Assembly (NCBI GenBank): GCA_020859845.1
Contig: JAJBVL010000011.1
Location: forward strand, 1 to 52,395
Direction of reading: 5' to 3'
Length of the DNA stretch: 52,395 nt
From: Bacteroidales bacterium
GTDB taxonomy: Bacteria; Bacteroidota; Bacteroidia; Bacteroidales; Muribaculaceae
In this document: positions 43,527 through 51,764 of the stretch, piece after piece
Numbering within the stretch: position 1 is the stretch's first letter
Layout of the letters: every line of letters starts with the position of its first letter
Notes under the pieces: model-generated
Seen by the model: the letters and a program-made list of their open reading frames with translations, nothing else
Database searches by the model: none
Told to the model about the DNA's origin: nothing
Made by a program: the position numbers and the translations under genes

Positions 43527-43558
43527 GTTGTAGGTCTTTGCAAAAGTTGCTAATTTTG
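43527..43558 (+). promoter_or_regulatory. Promoter for yaaA
   Basis: GTTG (43527-43530), 20-bp spacer, TAATTTTG (43551-43558). It supports the start at 43636. Confidence 0.7.
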
Positions 43559-43635
43559 GTTTTCTCCGCAAAAGCTGTTTCTACTTGATTAGATTAAGGC
43601 CTTTTTTAGAAGGTGACATTAATATTATCTTCATT

Positions 43636-44382
43636 ATGCAGATATTGATAGGTTGCGCCAAGATAATGACTGGGAAAGTCCCAAGAGAGATTCCTGGCCT
43701 TACCGTGCCATTATGGCAGGAGGAGGCCCAAAAGCTGGCGGCTGATTTGGCGAGGTATGCTCCTGAGGAGCTGATAACGATGCTGAGATGCAACAGGCAG
43801 ATAGCCCTGGAGAATTGGCATCGTTATCGCGACTTCGGGAGTCCCGATACGTTGTGTCCGGCTGTGTTCAGCTACGACGGAATGGTGTTTCAACGGCTGG
43901 CTCCCGAGACGATGAGCGATGCTGAACTGGCCTACGCCAACGACCACCTACTGATAGGCTCCTTCCTTTATGGACTTTTAAGACCACTCGACAAAGTGAA
44001 TCCTTATCGACTCGAAGGCGACGTCTCGCTTCCAGTTGCCGATCATTTATCTATGTTTGACTATTGGAAACCACGGCTCACCGACTATCTTATCCAACGC
44101 GTGAAGGCCGACGACGGTGTGCTGGTCAACCTGGCCAGCGCAGAGTTTAAGCGCCTCTTCGACTGGCGTCGCGTAGCTAAGTCGGTGACTGTGGTCACTC
44201 CCGATTTCAAAGTAGAGGAGGCGGGTAGAGAAAAGAATGTCACCATCTACGCCAAGATGTGCCGAGGAGCCATGACGCGCTGGATACTCCTCAATCACCC
44301 TTTTATACCTGTGGAACTCACGGCCTTTGAATACGAAGGCTTTCACCACGTGCAGAATTTTAAATTTGTGTGTCATGCATAA
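43636..44382 (+). CDS. yaaA: YaaA/DUF328 peroxide-stress protein
   Basis: This 248-residue protein belongs to the YaaA (UPF0246) family, which in E. coli lowers intracellular free iron during peroxide stress and binds DNA. The start ATG 43636 (MQILIGCAKIM) is the family start; the frame reaches back further to 43585. Conserved blocks: YDGMVFQRL, FLYGLLRPLDKVNPYRLE, VNLASAEFKRLFDW and KMCRGAMTRWILLN. The next gene starts 8 bp inside its end. Function is inferred from the family. Confidence 0.88.
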   Translation: MQILIGCAKIMTGKVPREIPGLTVPLWQEEAQKLAADLARYAPEELITMLRCNRQIALENWHRYRDFGSPDTLCPAVFSYDGMVFQRLAPETMSDAELAYANDHLLIGSFLYGLLRPLDKVNPYRLEGDVSLPVADHLSMFDYWKPRLTDYLIQRVKADDGVLVNLASAEFKRLFDWRRVAKSVTVVTPDFKVEEAGREKNVTIYAKMCRGAMTRWILLNHPFIPVELTAFEYEGFHHVQNFKFVCHA

Positions 44383-45112
44383 TCCTCATCCCTATATGGT
44401 GGTATACGAGGATCAAGAGATGCTGGTGGTCGATAAGCCGGCAGGGCTGGCTATGCATCCTGGGCGTGGCCATTCGGGGGATACTTTGGTGGAGGAGGCG
44501 GATGGCCTACCAGTGCATCGACTTGACCACGACACGAGCGGCCTCGTTGTGCTGGCCAAGACCCCCGAGGCCTGCGCTGCCCTATGTCGACAAGCCGAGG
44601 AGCATTCTTTAAAGCGCCGATACACAGCTGTGGTGTGGGGTAACCTCCCCGACGACTTTGGGACAATAGAGGCCAACATAGGCCGCGTCTCCAAGCGGCG
44701 CAGCGCTATGGGGGTGTTTCCAGCCGGTAGCGGGGTAGGGAAGGAAGCTTTGACAGCTTATAAGGTGCTTGAACGCTATGGAGCGTTGACCCTCGTAGAG
44801 TGTGAGCTCCTGACAGGGCGGCACCATCAGATCCGGGCCCATATGCGCCACATCGGCCATCCTCTCTTTGGCGACCGTATATATGGAGGCCGAAAGATTT
44901 GGGCCGAAGAGCCTTCAGAGGCCTTTAGAGCGTGGGTGGACAATTGCTTGGCTCTATGTCCTCGGCAGGCACTTCATGCCGGGAGCCTCACACTGAGCCA
45001 TCCCTCTACAGGTCAAGAGATGACCTTCACTTCGCCGCTGCCTGAGGATTTCCAAGCCTTGCTGGCCGAGTGCCAGTGCTGGCGCAGCCATTCGCGGACT
45101 GGCTCGTCGTAG
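44375..45112 (+). CDS. RluA-family pseudouridine synthase
   Basis: RluA-type enzymes isomerise uridines in rRNA or tRNA. The start is ATG 44375, 8 bp inside yaaA; the frame from 44327 is not needed. The catalytic block is HRLDHDTSGLVVLAKT (Asp in HRLDHDTSG), near residue 49. Other motifs are EDQEMLVVDKPAGLAMHPG, LTGRHHQIRAHMRHIGHPLFGD and LHAGSLTLSHPSTG. There is no S4 domain, so it is RluA/TruC-like rather than RluD. Its 3' end overlaps the acyltransferase gene on the other strand by 100 bp. Confidence 0.88.
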   Translation: MHNPHPYMVVYEDQEMLVVDKPAGLAMHPGRGHSGDTLVEEADGLPVHRLDHDTSGLVVLAKTPEACAALCRQAEEHSLKRRYTAVVWGNLPDDFGTIEANIGRVSKRRSAMGVFPAGSGVGKEALTAYKVLERYGALTLVECELLTGRHHQIRAHMRHIGHPLFGDRIYGGRKIWAEEPSEAFRAWVDNCLALCPRQALHAGSLTLSHPSTGQEMTFTSPLPEDFQALLAECQCWRSHSRTGSS

Positions 45113-46215
45113 AGCTTAAGCGACGCCCAAGCAATACCAATCACCAAGAAGAAGATGCTGACAGCCACCGCCACATGGGTGGCCACAGGGAGGTCTTTAT
45201 GGTCGGCTGCCCACTTCATCTGTAGATAGATCCACGGATAGTGGGTGATATACAGGGGATAACTAATGGCTCCGAGCCACCGGCACCATGCCGTGGTGCG
45301 TCGGTCGGTGGTCTGGCTTCCAGCGCCCATCACGAGGATGAATGGGAAGACAGCGATGACGGCAATGGTGCAGTAAAGGCCGTTGACCCATCCAAACTCT
45401 TCACGCCCCACGCAAGGCCATGCGAGGACCACAGCCACGATTACCGAACACCACCAGAAACCACCCCTCACGTTGAGTTTCCAGCCAATGCGCGACAGCA
45501 GCAAGCCGGCAAAGAAGGGGAAGAGGAGGCGCGAGATGCCGATGTAGATCTGGTCGGCCGACAGGCCAAAGCCTCCGATGAGTGTGAAAGCGGCCCATTC
45601 TCGAGCCTTGAGGAGGCCCCAAGTGTCGATGTTCATGGCCACATCGATAGTAAGGAAGGCTGAGAGCCCTACGAAGATTATCAGGCCTATGCGCGACAGG
45701 CGCCGTATAAACAGGGCATAGAGGATATTGGCCACATATTCCCACATCAACGACCAAGCAGCGCCGTTGAGAGGATTGACCTCTTGCCAGCCACGGATGT
45801 CGAGCGCAGGCGTCAGCGGCAACATGCAGCATCCAAGCAGAGCCACCATCAGCATTGTGTCGACCGACGTCTGGCCTACAAGCTCAAACCCTGGAGCGTC
45901 GCCGAAATAAAACAGCGCAGCGCCAATCAGCGTGCCCATGATCACCATGGGGTGAAGGCGAATGATACGGCGTTTGAAGAACCCCCATGTGCCCATCTTC
46001 TTGAATCGGTCGTCGTAGGCATAGCCTATCACATAGCCCGATAGAGCGAAGAAGAAGTCAACCGCCAGGTAGCCATGGTTGATTATCTGCTCCGAAGGGC
46101 CTGGTGAATACGTCTCAAACAAGTGGAAAGCCACTACAAGCATTGCGGCCACGCCGCGTAGGCCATCGAGGATCTCATATCTCGGCTTGGAAGCCAAATA
46201 AGTGTCAGGGGTCAT
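45013..46215 (-). CDS. Membrane acyltransferase family 3 (OafA-like)
   Basis: This protein has about ten membrane helices. It transfers acyl groups, usually acetyl, to surface polysaccharide or peptidoglycan. The start is ATG 46215 (MTPDTYLASKPRYEILDGLRGVAAMLVVAFHLFE); the frame open to 46440 runs into the AraC gene. Diagnostic blocks: LDGLRGVAAMLVVAFHLFE with the catalytic His, YLAVDFFFALSGYVIGYAY, RRIIRLHPMVI, and WSLMWEYVANILYALF. Its last 100 bp lie opposite the pseudouridine synthase gene. Confidence 0.88.
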   Translation of the reverse strand: MTPDTYLASKPRYEILDGLRGVAAMLVVAFHLFETYSPGPSEQIINHGYLAVDFFFALSGYVIGYAYDDRFKKMGTWGFFKRRIIRLHPMVIMGTLIGAALFYFGDAPGFELVGQTSVDTMLMVALLGCCMLPLTPALDIRGWQEVNPLNGAAWSLMWEYVANILYALFIRRLSRIGLIIFVGLSAFLTIDVAMNIDTWGLLKAREWAAFTLIGGFGLSADQIYIGISRLLFPFFAGLLLSRIGWKLNVRGGFWWCSVIVAVVLAWPCVGREEFGWVNGLYCTIAVIAVFPFILVMGAGSQTTDRRTTAWCRWLGAISYPLYITHYPWIYLQMKWAADHKDLPVATHVAVAVSIFFLVIGIAWASLKLYDEPVREWLRQHWHSASKAWKSSGSGEVKVIS

Positions 46216-46247
46216 TGAGAGAGTGTATAATGAATAATTTGTTAGGA

Positions 46248-46255
46248 CAAAATTA
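46248..46255 (-). promoter_or_regulatory. -7 box for the acyltransferase (TAATTTTG)
   Basis: Full TAnnTTTG match, 33 bp before the ATG; no good -33 element. Confidence 0.4.
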
Positions 46256-46303
46256 GAGTGAAAAAAGAGAGACTGATTTATGGATTGTCTGAAATTGTTG
46301 TCG

Positions 46304-46311
46304 TATATTTG
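46304..46311 (+). promoter_or_regulatory. -7 box for AraC gene (TATATTTG)
   Basis: Full TAnnTTTG match, 9 bp before the start codon at 46320. The leader would be nearly absent. The -33 region is weak. Confidence 0.4.
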
Positions 46312-46319
46312 CCGATGAT

Positions 46320-47156
46320 ATGAAAAGTAGCGCTTACAATTATATGTATGTGGCTGTAGCTCCACACGCACAAATACCTCTCCATAGCCACGACGAATGG
46401 GAGATAAGCACCGTACTCTATGGGCGAGGGCGGCGCACACTCGGCTCCTCTACCACGGCGTTCTCTTTAGAAGAGGTGGTGCTTGTGGGTCCTAAGATGC
46501 CTCACTGCTGGGAATTTGATTCTTCATGTGTGGATAGGGAAGGCCATATTGTCAACATCACCATTCAATTTCCCACATCATTCCTTCAGGGGCTCGCCTT
46601 GGCTTTCCCAGAACTGGAGGTAGAGGTGTTGCTTTCTGATCCCGATTCAAGAATATTTGTTGGAGAAGCAGCCGACGAGATGCGCAGTTTGATGATAAAG
46701 ATGAGGACATCTTCTCAAGAAAAGCGTGTAGGGATGCTTTCCAGAATTATTATGCTGGCGGCTACTGGAGACAGCCATAGAACTTCGTGGCACGAGCCTA
46801 ATGCTGACCAGCAGCGAATACAGTCGCTTGAGGCGTGGATGGCCTGCAACTTTGTGCGCCGTGTACGTGTTGATGAAGCGGCAGCGCATGTTGGTATGAG
46901 TCGTTCGTCCTTTTGCACATGGCATAAGCGGGCCACAAGCCTTACTTTTATTACAGCCCTTAACCAGTATCGCCTTCAACGTGTGGCTGCGCTGCTTTCT
47001 TCGCATACCTCGCCAGTAAGCGAGATAGCTTGGACGTGTGGATTCCAGAGTATCCCACATTTCAACCATCTTTTTCGTCGTCAGTATGGGTGTTCCCCTG
47101 AGGCCTACCGAGCTTCTCATTTTGGCACCTCTTCTAAGACGACAACCTCAGAATAA
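46320..47156 (+). CDS. AraC-family transcriptional regulator
   Basis: This 278-residue protein has an N-terminal cupin ligand domain (about 15-130: IPLHSHDEWEISTVLYGRGRR, then LVGPKMPHCW). A C-terminal double-HTH AraC domain follows (about 175-275: RVDEAAAHVGMSRSSFCTWHKRA, then VSEIAWTCGFQSIPHFNHLFRRQYG). The first HTH sits in MSRSSFCTWHKRA. It probably responds to a small ligand, perhaps a sugar. It is divergent from the acyltransferase gene, which may be its target. Confidence 0.9.
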   Translation: MKSSAYNYMYVAVAPHAQIPLHSHDEWEISTVLYGRGRRTLGSSTTAFSLEEVVLVGPKMPHCWEFDSSCVDREGHIVNITIQFPTSFLQGLALAFPELEVEVLLSDPDSRIFVGEAADEMRSLMIKMRTSSQEKRVGMLSRIIMLAATGDSHRTSWHEPNADQQRIQSLEAWMACNFVRRVRVDEAAAHVGMSRSSFCTWHKRATSLTFITALNQYRLQRVAALLSSHTSPVSEIAWTCGFQSIPHFNHLFRRQYGCSPEAYRASHFGTSSKTTTSE

Positions 47157-47162
47157 TCCCCC

Positions 47163-47573
47163 ATGGATAAGATATTTCTCCCGAGAGTAGATAGAGCCTA
47201 TAAGATATTTATGGCAATCGTTGTGGCATTAATGGTAGCCACATGTTTTCTTCCACACTTGCATGTGGTAGGTCCCATAATGACTATTGTGGTGGTGTGG
47301 CTCCTTTATGAAAGCACATATGGATTAAGGTATCGTATAGTGGGGGTGCGATTAATCATTAAGAGCTTTATGTCGATGTCCATTGATATAGGTTCCATCA
47401 AGTCGATCCGCTCGTGCAACAACGTCTTGTCGTCTGGCGGGGCTGCTTCTTTGCAGCGCCTGGAGATTGCCTATGGGAAATATAAACGCACTTATGTGTC
47501 GCCCGAGGATGAGCAGGGATTTATAGAGGCTCTCTTGAAGGTGAACCCCTCTATCAAGGTCAGAAAGTATTAA
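47163..47573 (+). CDS. Membrane protein with bacterial PH-like domain
   Basis: This 136-residue protein has two hydrophobic helices (IFMAIVVALMVATCFLPHL and IMTIVVVWLLYES, about 15-55). A bPH-type domain follows (about 58-134): LRYRIVGVRLIIKSFMSMSIDIGSIKSI, then YVSPEDEQGFIEALLKVNPSI. It fits the bPH_6 family in length and layout. It follows the AraC gene by 6 bp and is probably read with it. The function of the family is unknown. Confidence 0.75.
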   Translation: MDKIFLPRVDRAYKIFMAIVVALMVATCFLPHLHVVGPIMTIVVVWLLYESTYGLRYRIVGVRLIIKSFMSMSIDIGSIKSIRSCNNVLSSGGAASLQRLEIAYGKYKRTYVSPEDEQGFIEALLKVNPSIKVRKY

Positions 47574-47580
47574 ACGGGCG

Positions 47581-47859
47581 TTATTCGTAGACAACCTTCG
47601 TCCATTGGGTGATGGGTTCCCCCTCCCAGCAGATGGTGAATCCCTCGTAAACTTTGGGCACACGGACTGCATCGACAAGATGCCATCTGGGACGCCCGAA
47701 GTCATACGACTTCCCGTCGAGCAGCAACCGAGCTCCCACGTAGTCCCACTCGTAGTATCCGCCTCCAATGCATGTCTCGCCAGGCTGCAGGAGGTCTTTG
47801 TGCATGTTGACGTCGCCGAGCCTCAGCTCGCCATCGCCAGTAATAATAAATTTCCGCAT
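47581..47859 (-). CDS. Small cytosolic protein, unknown function
   Basis: This 92-residue protein starts MRKFIITGDGELRLGDVNMH and ends ITQWTKVVYE. It has no signal or helix, and looks beta-rich with many aromatics (GGGYYEWDYVGARLLLDGK). The 7-bp gap to the converging PH-domain gene is tight. I recognise a type of small conserved Bacteroidetes protein but no name. A TATATTTG box upstream (47918-47925) supports that it is expressed. Confidence 0.6.
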   Translation of the reverse strand: MRKFIITGDGELRLGDVNMHKDLLQPGETCIGGGYYEWDYVGARLLLDGKSYDFGRPRWHLVDAVRVPKVYEGFTICWEGEPITQWTKVVYE

Positions 47860-47917
47860 CTTGGAAAAGGTAACACTTGCTCTTTAAACCCATGGTAAGG
47901 GTAGATTGTTGGAACTA

Positions 47918-47925
47918 CAAATATA
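47918..47925 (-). promoter_or_regulatory. -7 box for the 47581-47859 gene (TATATTTG)
   Basis: Full TAnnTTTG match on the minus strand, about 58 bp before the start. No convincing -33 element. Confidence 0.4.
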
Positions 47926-47949
47926 ACAAATTCTCTTAATGTGAGCATC

Positions 47950-48471
47950 ATGGACAATGAGAAAGATATCATTCTGGAGCGAGTGTCGGTGAGAGAGTAT
48001 ACCGACGAGGCTATAACCCCCGAGCAGTGTGAGCGCTTACTGCGTGCTGCTATGGCAGCGCCCTCGGCCTGCAATCGTCAGCCTTGGCAGTTTGTGGTAG
48101 TCAACGATCATGAAATCTTGGGCCGGATTGCCGACGCTGAGCAGTATATGAAGATGGCGCGCCACGCGCCGATGGCCATCCTCGTCTGCGGCGACTTGGA
48201 GCTGGCGTTGCCGGGACGGGAAAGTGAGTTTTGGGTGCAAGACTGCTCGGCAGCCACCGAGAACATCCTACTTGAAGCACGCAATCTAGGCCTCGGTGCC
48301 GTATGGACAGGCATAGCTCCCATGCAGGAGCGTGAAGACTTCTTCCGACGCCTGCTCAATCTGCCTGCCAATATCACACCGCTTTGCCTAGTGGTCGTAG
48401 GCCATCCTGCTCGCGATCGCAAACCCCTCGACAAGTGGAAACCCGAGCGCATCCACTACAACGGCTGGTAG
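47950..48471 (+). CDS. Nitroreductase-family flavoprotein
   Basis: This FMN-dependent oxidoreductase has the family landmarks SVREYTDEAITPEQCERLLRAAMAAPSACNRQPWQFVVV and NLGLGAVWTG, with LNLPANITPLCLVVVGHPA. ATG 47950 (MDNEKDIILERVSVREY) is preferred to the GTG at 47941. The 173-residue length is short and typical of the smaller members. The reduced substrate is unknown. It is followed by an unusual palindrome. Confidence 0.85.
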   Translation: MDNEKDIILERVSVREYTDEAITPEQCERLLRAAMAAPSACNRQPWQFVVVNDHEILGRIADAEQYMKMARHAPMAILVCGDLELALPGRESEFWVQDCSAATENILLEARNLGLGAVWTGIAPMQEREDFFRRLLNLPANITPLCLVVVGHPARDRKPLDKWKPERIHYNGW

Positions 48472-48492
48472 GCCCCGACTTTGCACAAAAAT

Positions 48493-48546
48493 CAACTCGT
48501 AATGACAAAATCCGACAAAAATGCTTGATTTTGTCATTACGAGTTG
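48493..48546. repeat. 20-bp perfect inverted repeat
   Basis: CAACTCGTAATGACAAAATC (48493-48512) is perfectly repeated in inverse at 48527-48546, with a 14-nt loop. The 20-bp arms are unusually long. The right arm coincides with the spacer of the promoter at 48524-48555. As RNA it would be a strong hairpin followed by TTATTTTT, so it can end the nitroreductase message. Confidence 0.85.
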
Positions 48547-48555
48547 TTATTTTTG
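48524..48555 (+). promoter_or_regulatory. Promoter for the small membrane protein
   Basis: CTTG (48524-48527), 20-bp spacer, TATTTTTG (48548-48555). The spacer is the right arm of the palindrome. The transcript would start near 48562, after the in-frame ATG at 48544. Confidence 0.65.
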
Positions 48556-48579
48556 CGTATATTCCAAAAAGTGATATTT

Positions 48580-48780
48580 ATGGCTAAAAAGATTCTGGTA
48601 TATGTGTTGACTTCGCTGGCAGTCGCCGTGGTGTTCTGCTTCCTTATGTGGGTAATGCAGACAGTATTTGATGCCGAAAATGTCACTCCTCTTAAAGAGA
48701 CTGTCTTTACAGGGTTGATATTCGGCTTTGTTTTGACGGCCTACACCATGTGGCGCAGCCGTTTCTTCAAGAAATCATGA
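48580..48780 (+). CDS. Small two-helix membrane protein
   Basis: The 66-residue product (MAKKILVYVLTSLAVAVVF..) has two hydrophobic helices separated by a short acidic loop (DAENVTPLKETV). The C-terminus is basic (RSRFFKKS). ATG 48580 is chosen because the earlier in-frame ATG (48544) lies in the promoter. I do not recognise the family. Its promoter and the palindrome argue that it is a real gene. Confidence 0.6.
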   Translation: MAKKILVYVLTSLAVAVVFCFLMWVMQTVFDAENVTPLKETVFTGLIFGFVLTAYTMWRSRFFKKS

Positions 48781-48907
48781 TAGAGGAGATAGCCCCACGA
48801 GCTTATCTTTCATTCTTTTGAAGAGGTGGTTAAGAGGTTGCCAAGGGATCTTCGCTCGGAGCTGTCGCTGTGATTTTTCTTCTGAAGCGAATTTTTATGC
48901 TGAAAAA

Positions 48908-48939
48908 TTTGTGAGGGGGGGGGAGAATATGTAATTTTG
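48908..48939 (+). promoter_or_regulatory. Promoter for the propeller lipoprotein
   Basis: TTTG (48908-48911), 20-bp spacer, TAATTTTG (48932-48939). Full match. The rest of 48781-48979 shows nothing else that I can name. Confidence 0.75.
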
Positions 48940-48979
48940 CTTTCTCTTAACATTTGCATTAACTATAAATTTCATTTTC

Positions 48980-50179
48980 ATGAAAAGACTTCTAGGCATT
49001 GCCATTGTAGCAGCCGCTCTCTCCTCGTGTGGCGACAAGCAGACGGCCCAAAAGGGCGTGTCGCTTGACGATCAGCCAGTAATCGCTTTTACAGAAGAGC
49101 TCCCTTCAGGGGCGCTGACAGTGTTGGATTTAGGGAAGGTGAGCGATGCTCTCACCTTTCCTATCGATAGTCTTGTAGAGGGCATCAACATCCTCCAGCT
49201 CGCCAGCTCATCGCCTGAGGCTCTGGTTGGCGATGGCTGGGCCACGATAAGTCCAAACTATATAGGGTATAAGACGGAGCGTGGATTTAAGCTCTTCGAC
49301 AAGAAGGGACGCTTTATCTCCGACATTGGCCGTGTGGGCGAAGGCCCAGAGGAGTATCCCTTTGCTGCTTATTGCGCTCAGATTGATGAGAAGAAGGGGA
49401 GGGTGTATCTGCTGGGAATGGGCAATGCCTCCTTCATTTCGGAGTATGACCTTCAAGGAGGCTTCCAGCGTCGCATCCCGCTGCCTTACACCGTCCATAA
49501 AGGCAAGTTTTTCGTGGATGGCGACACTCTGACTGTGATTGATATGAAGTGGGTACAAGAAGACACTCCCGCTGCTTGGCGACAGGATTTTGAAGGCAAC
49601 AAGATAGACGAATGGCGTTCGCAGGCGACAAGTGTGGAGCCCGACTTCTCCAATGAGATTTACGCCGGAAGAAATGCTGGCGGGAAGGGCTTCAATGTCT
49701 ATACCTTCAACGTGACCAACAAAATAGACTCCCTTTATCACTTCACCCCAGATGGCGGTTTTCAGCCGGTGCTTACTGTTAAGCCTGTGGAGGGTAAAGG
49801 TATAGGCTATCACTCCTTCACCGAGCTGCCAGGGTATTACATCGTGACAATGTTTGGTCGGGAGGACCAAGGCAGCAATTATATTCTCAACCCCAACGAC
49901 CTTATCCTCCTCGACAAGAAATCGCTTAGAGGTTGCCAAGTCGACTTCGTGATTGAAGAGCTCGGAGGCCTTGGCTTCAAGGGATATGTCCATCTGCTCT
50001 CCACAGGGTATTTTGTCTACTGCGTGGAGCCTGGCGACCTTGCCGACCTTATCGATGAGACTATCTCCACCAATAAGAATCTCACTGACGAGCAAATAGC
50101 CCGAATGAGAGGCCTCACCGACGGCATCAATATGGAGGGCAACAACGTCATCATCTACGGCAAGGTGAAGGACAAGTAA
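48980..50179 (+). CDS. Six-bladed beta-propeller lipoprotein (DUF5128-like)
   Basis: This 399-residue lipoprotein has a lipobox at Cys17 (ALSSC). It matches the 6-bladed beta-propeller family of Bacteroidales. Repeated blade patterns are visible: KLFDKKGRFISDIGRVGEGPEEYP, then VYLLGMGNASFISEYDLQGGFQRR. These proteins are anchored in the envelope, and their function is not known. A tiny frame of 21 codons follows at 50193. A terminator lies at 50298. Confidence 0.8.
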   Translation: MKRLLGIAIVAAALSSCGDKQTAQKGVSLDDQPVIAFTEELPSGALTVLDLGKVSDALTFPIDSLVEGINILQLASSSPEALVGDGWATISPNYIGYKTERGFKLFDKKGRFISDIGRVGEGPEEYPFAAYCAQIDEKKGRVYLLGMGNASFISEYDLQGGFQRRIPLPYTVHKGKFFVDGDTLTVIDMKWVQEDTPAAWRQDFEGNKIDEWRSQATSVEPDFSNEIYAGRNAGGKGFNVYTFNVTNKIDSLYHFTPDGGFQPVLTVKPVEGKGIGYHSFTELPGYYIVTMFGREDQGSNYILNPNDLILLDKKSLRGCQVDFVIEELGGLGFKGYVHLLSTGYFVYCVEPGDLADLIDETISTNKNLTDEQIARMRGLTDGINMEGNNVIIYGKVKDK

Positions 50180-50297
50180 TAAAACTTTTTCAATGAATAT
50201 CAAGAGGTGGTATCTCGGCTTCTATAGTAGAAAATGCAAAATGTGTAGTCAGCAATGACAATCATTTTGAGGAAGCTAAAAGATGCGCCTTTATGCA

Positions 50298-50328
50298 TCG
50301 CGCCGGCCTCTCGGTCGGCGCGACTTTT
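50298..50328. terminator. Terminator between converging genes
   Basis: TCGCGCCGGCC, loop TCTC, GGTCGGCGCGA (one G-U pair), then CTTTT. It can serve the propeller gene on the plus strand. The rest of 50180-50366 holds only a 21-codon frame of little weight. Confidence 0.7.
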
Positions 50329-50366
50329 GGTTTGCAGTGAAAAAGCTGTCCTTTAGGGGAGATGGA

Positions 50367-51764
50367 CTATTTCTTGGTAAAGATATGGATTACGGTGGGG
50401 GTGGAGCCCTTGTCGACCACTACGTTTTCTATCTCGTCTTGGTCGATGGCGTTCATATCGTCCCAGGTGATTTCTTTGTCGTTGAGGTAAACCTTTACTC
50501 CTACAGGAGGCGTGGTTGATGAGGCCCCGTTTACCAAAGTGATTGTCTTAGTATTATTGCCGACCCGGTCGCTTTGGTTGGCGTTGACGGTGATGGTCTG
50601 GTTGTTGACTTTAACCGTCATACGAGCATTGTCTATAGGCTCATCGGTAGGGAAGGTACACATTATCATAGCGTCGCCGTCCGCCATAGTCGACGACATG
50701 ATTTTCGCGCTGTATTCTTTGTCGCCAATAAAGAGCTTGGCGTCAGCGACATTCATCGATTGGGTAGGACAGTCCACTGTAAGAGTGACTATCACCGAGC
50801 CCTCATTCTTAACGAATACTGCGTTTACAACCTTGTCTTGGTCAGAAGCAGTATTTTCTGTAACTTTGTCGGCGAGAGCCGGGGTGCTTCTGATGGCAGA
50901 AAGGGCAGCGTTGACTTGCGGAGTAGATACCACCGCGAGGGCCAGCAGCAAGGCTGGCACGAGGACGAGCGCCCGCAACCTGCGGCCTCGCCCGGGATGC
51001 TTAGAATACATCATGGTGAAACGATTTTTAAGTGAGCTATGATTGAGGCTGTCGGTCAGTGACGGGAATCGCGCACCGACAGCCTTTCTTATAAGCAATT
51101 GTTGATAAGAGATGAGGTCCATGCCAGAGTCGAGTACACCCATATCGGCTTGATATTCATGGTTGGCCATCACCTCACGGCGCATGAGCCACGCGGCGGG
51201 ATTCCACCATTCGAGAATTATCACCACTTGGGCTATCACTAAGTCAACCCAATGCCAGCTTCTGAGGTGTTGCAGCTCGTGGTTGGCAATCACTGAGCCA
51301 TCCTCCTCAAAGTCCTTGCGGCTCATCACCATATAGTGGAGCCAACTGAAAGGGGTGATGTCCGGCCGATTGGTCACCACCAGCGTAAACCTCCCATAAG
51401 GGCGCTTCTCGCTCCGCTGGATGAGCCACATTATCTTGGCTGCAACGAAGAGCGTGTTGAATGTCACGACTGCCATGCCAGCTACGTAAACCCATATCAA
51501 GTAAATAGGCCAGATGGAAGGAGTGGTGGTATTGACATCTGCTTTCACCTCTATTATAGTGATTGGGTGGGTGAATGCGTCGGGATGGCCCGAATGGCAG
51601 AGGCTCAATAAAGGAAACAATCCAAACGACACCGCATAGATACCCATAAGTATACAGCGGTTCATGGCATGTTGCTTTTCGCCCGAGAGCCACAGTCGAT
51701 AGGCCAAATAAAGTGCCAGCAGCACTATGCCGCTTTTAAGCGTGTATGCCAGAAGTTCACCCAT
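50367..51764 (-). CDS. M56-family metallopeptidase, BlaR1-like sensor
   Basis: The protein has an N-terminal membrane domain of about four helices. A zinc-protease motif HELQH follows in VIANHELQHLRSWHWVDL (about residues 172-189). The extracytoplasmic C-terminal half lacks the penicillin-binding domain of BlaR1. It carries a VKVYLNDKEIT block instead. Start ATG 51764 (MGELLAYTLKSG) overlaps the repressor stop by 8 bp; the frame reaches back to 51809. It should cut or release the BlaI-like repressor after a signal. That signal is unknown. Confidence 0.85.
   Translation of the reverse strand: MGELLAYTLKSGIVLLALYLAYRLWLSGEKQHAMNRCILMGIYAVSFGLFPLLSLCHSGHPDAFTHPITIIEVKADVNTTTPSIWPIYLIWVYVAGMAVVTFNTLFVAAKIMWLIQRSEKRPYGRFTLVVTNRPDITPFSWLHYMVMSRKDFEEDGSVIANHELQHLRSWHWVDLVIAQVVIILEWWNPAAWLMRREVMANHEYQADMGVLDSGMDLISYQQLLIRKAVGARFPSLTDSLNHSSLKNRFTMMYSKHPGRGRRLRALVLVPALLLALAVVSTPQVNAALSAIRSTPALADKVTENTASDQDKVVNAVFVKNEGSVIVTLTVDCPTQSMNVADAKLFIGDKEYSAKIMSSTMADGDAMIMCTFPTDEPIDNARMTVKVNNQTITVNANQSDRVGNNTKTITLVNGASSTTPPVGVKVYLNDKEITWDDMNAIDQDEIENVVVDKGSTPTVIHIFTKK

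Noticed and set aside
50193-50258. 21-codon frame (MNIKRWYLGFYSRKCKMCSQQ-like) after the propeller lipoprotein
   Set aside because: It is too short to assess, has no signal peptide, and does not show the NVEALA motif known near such lipoproteins.
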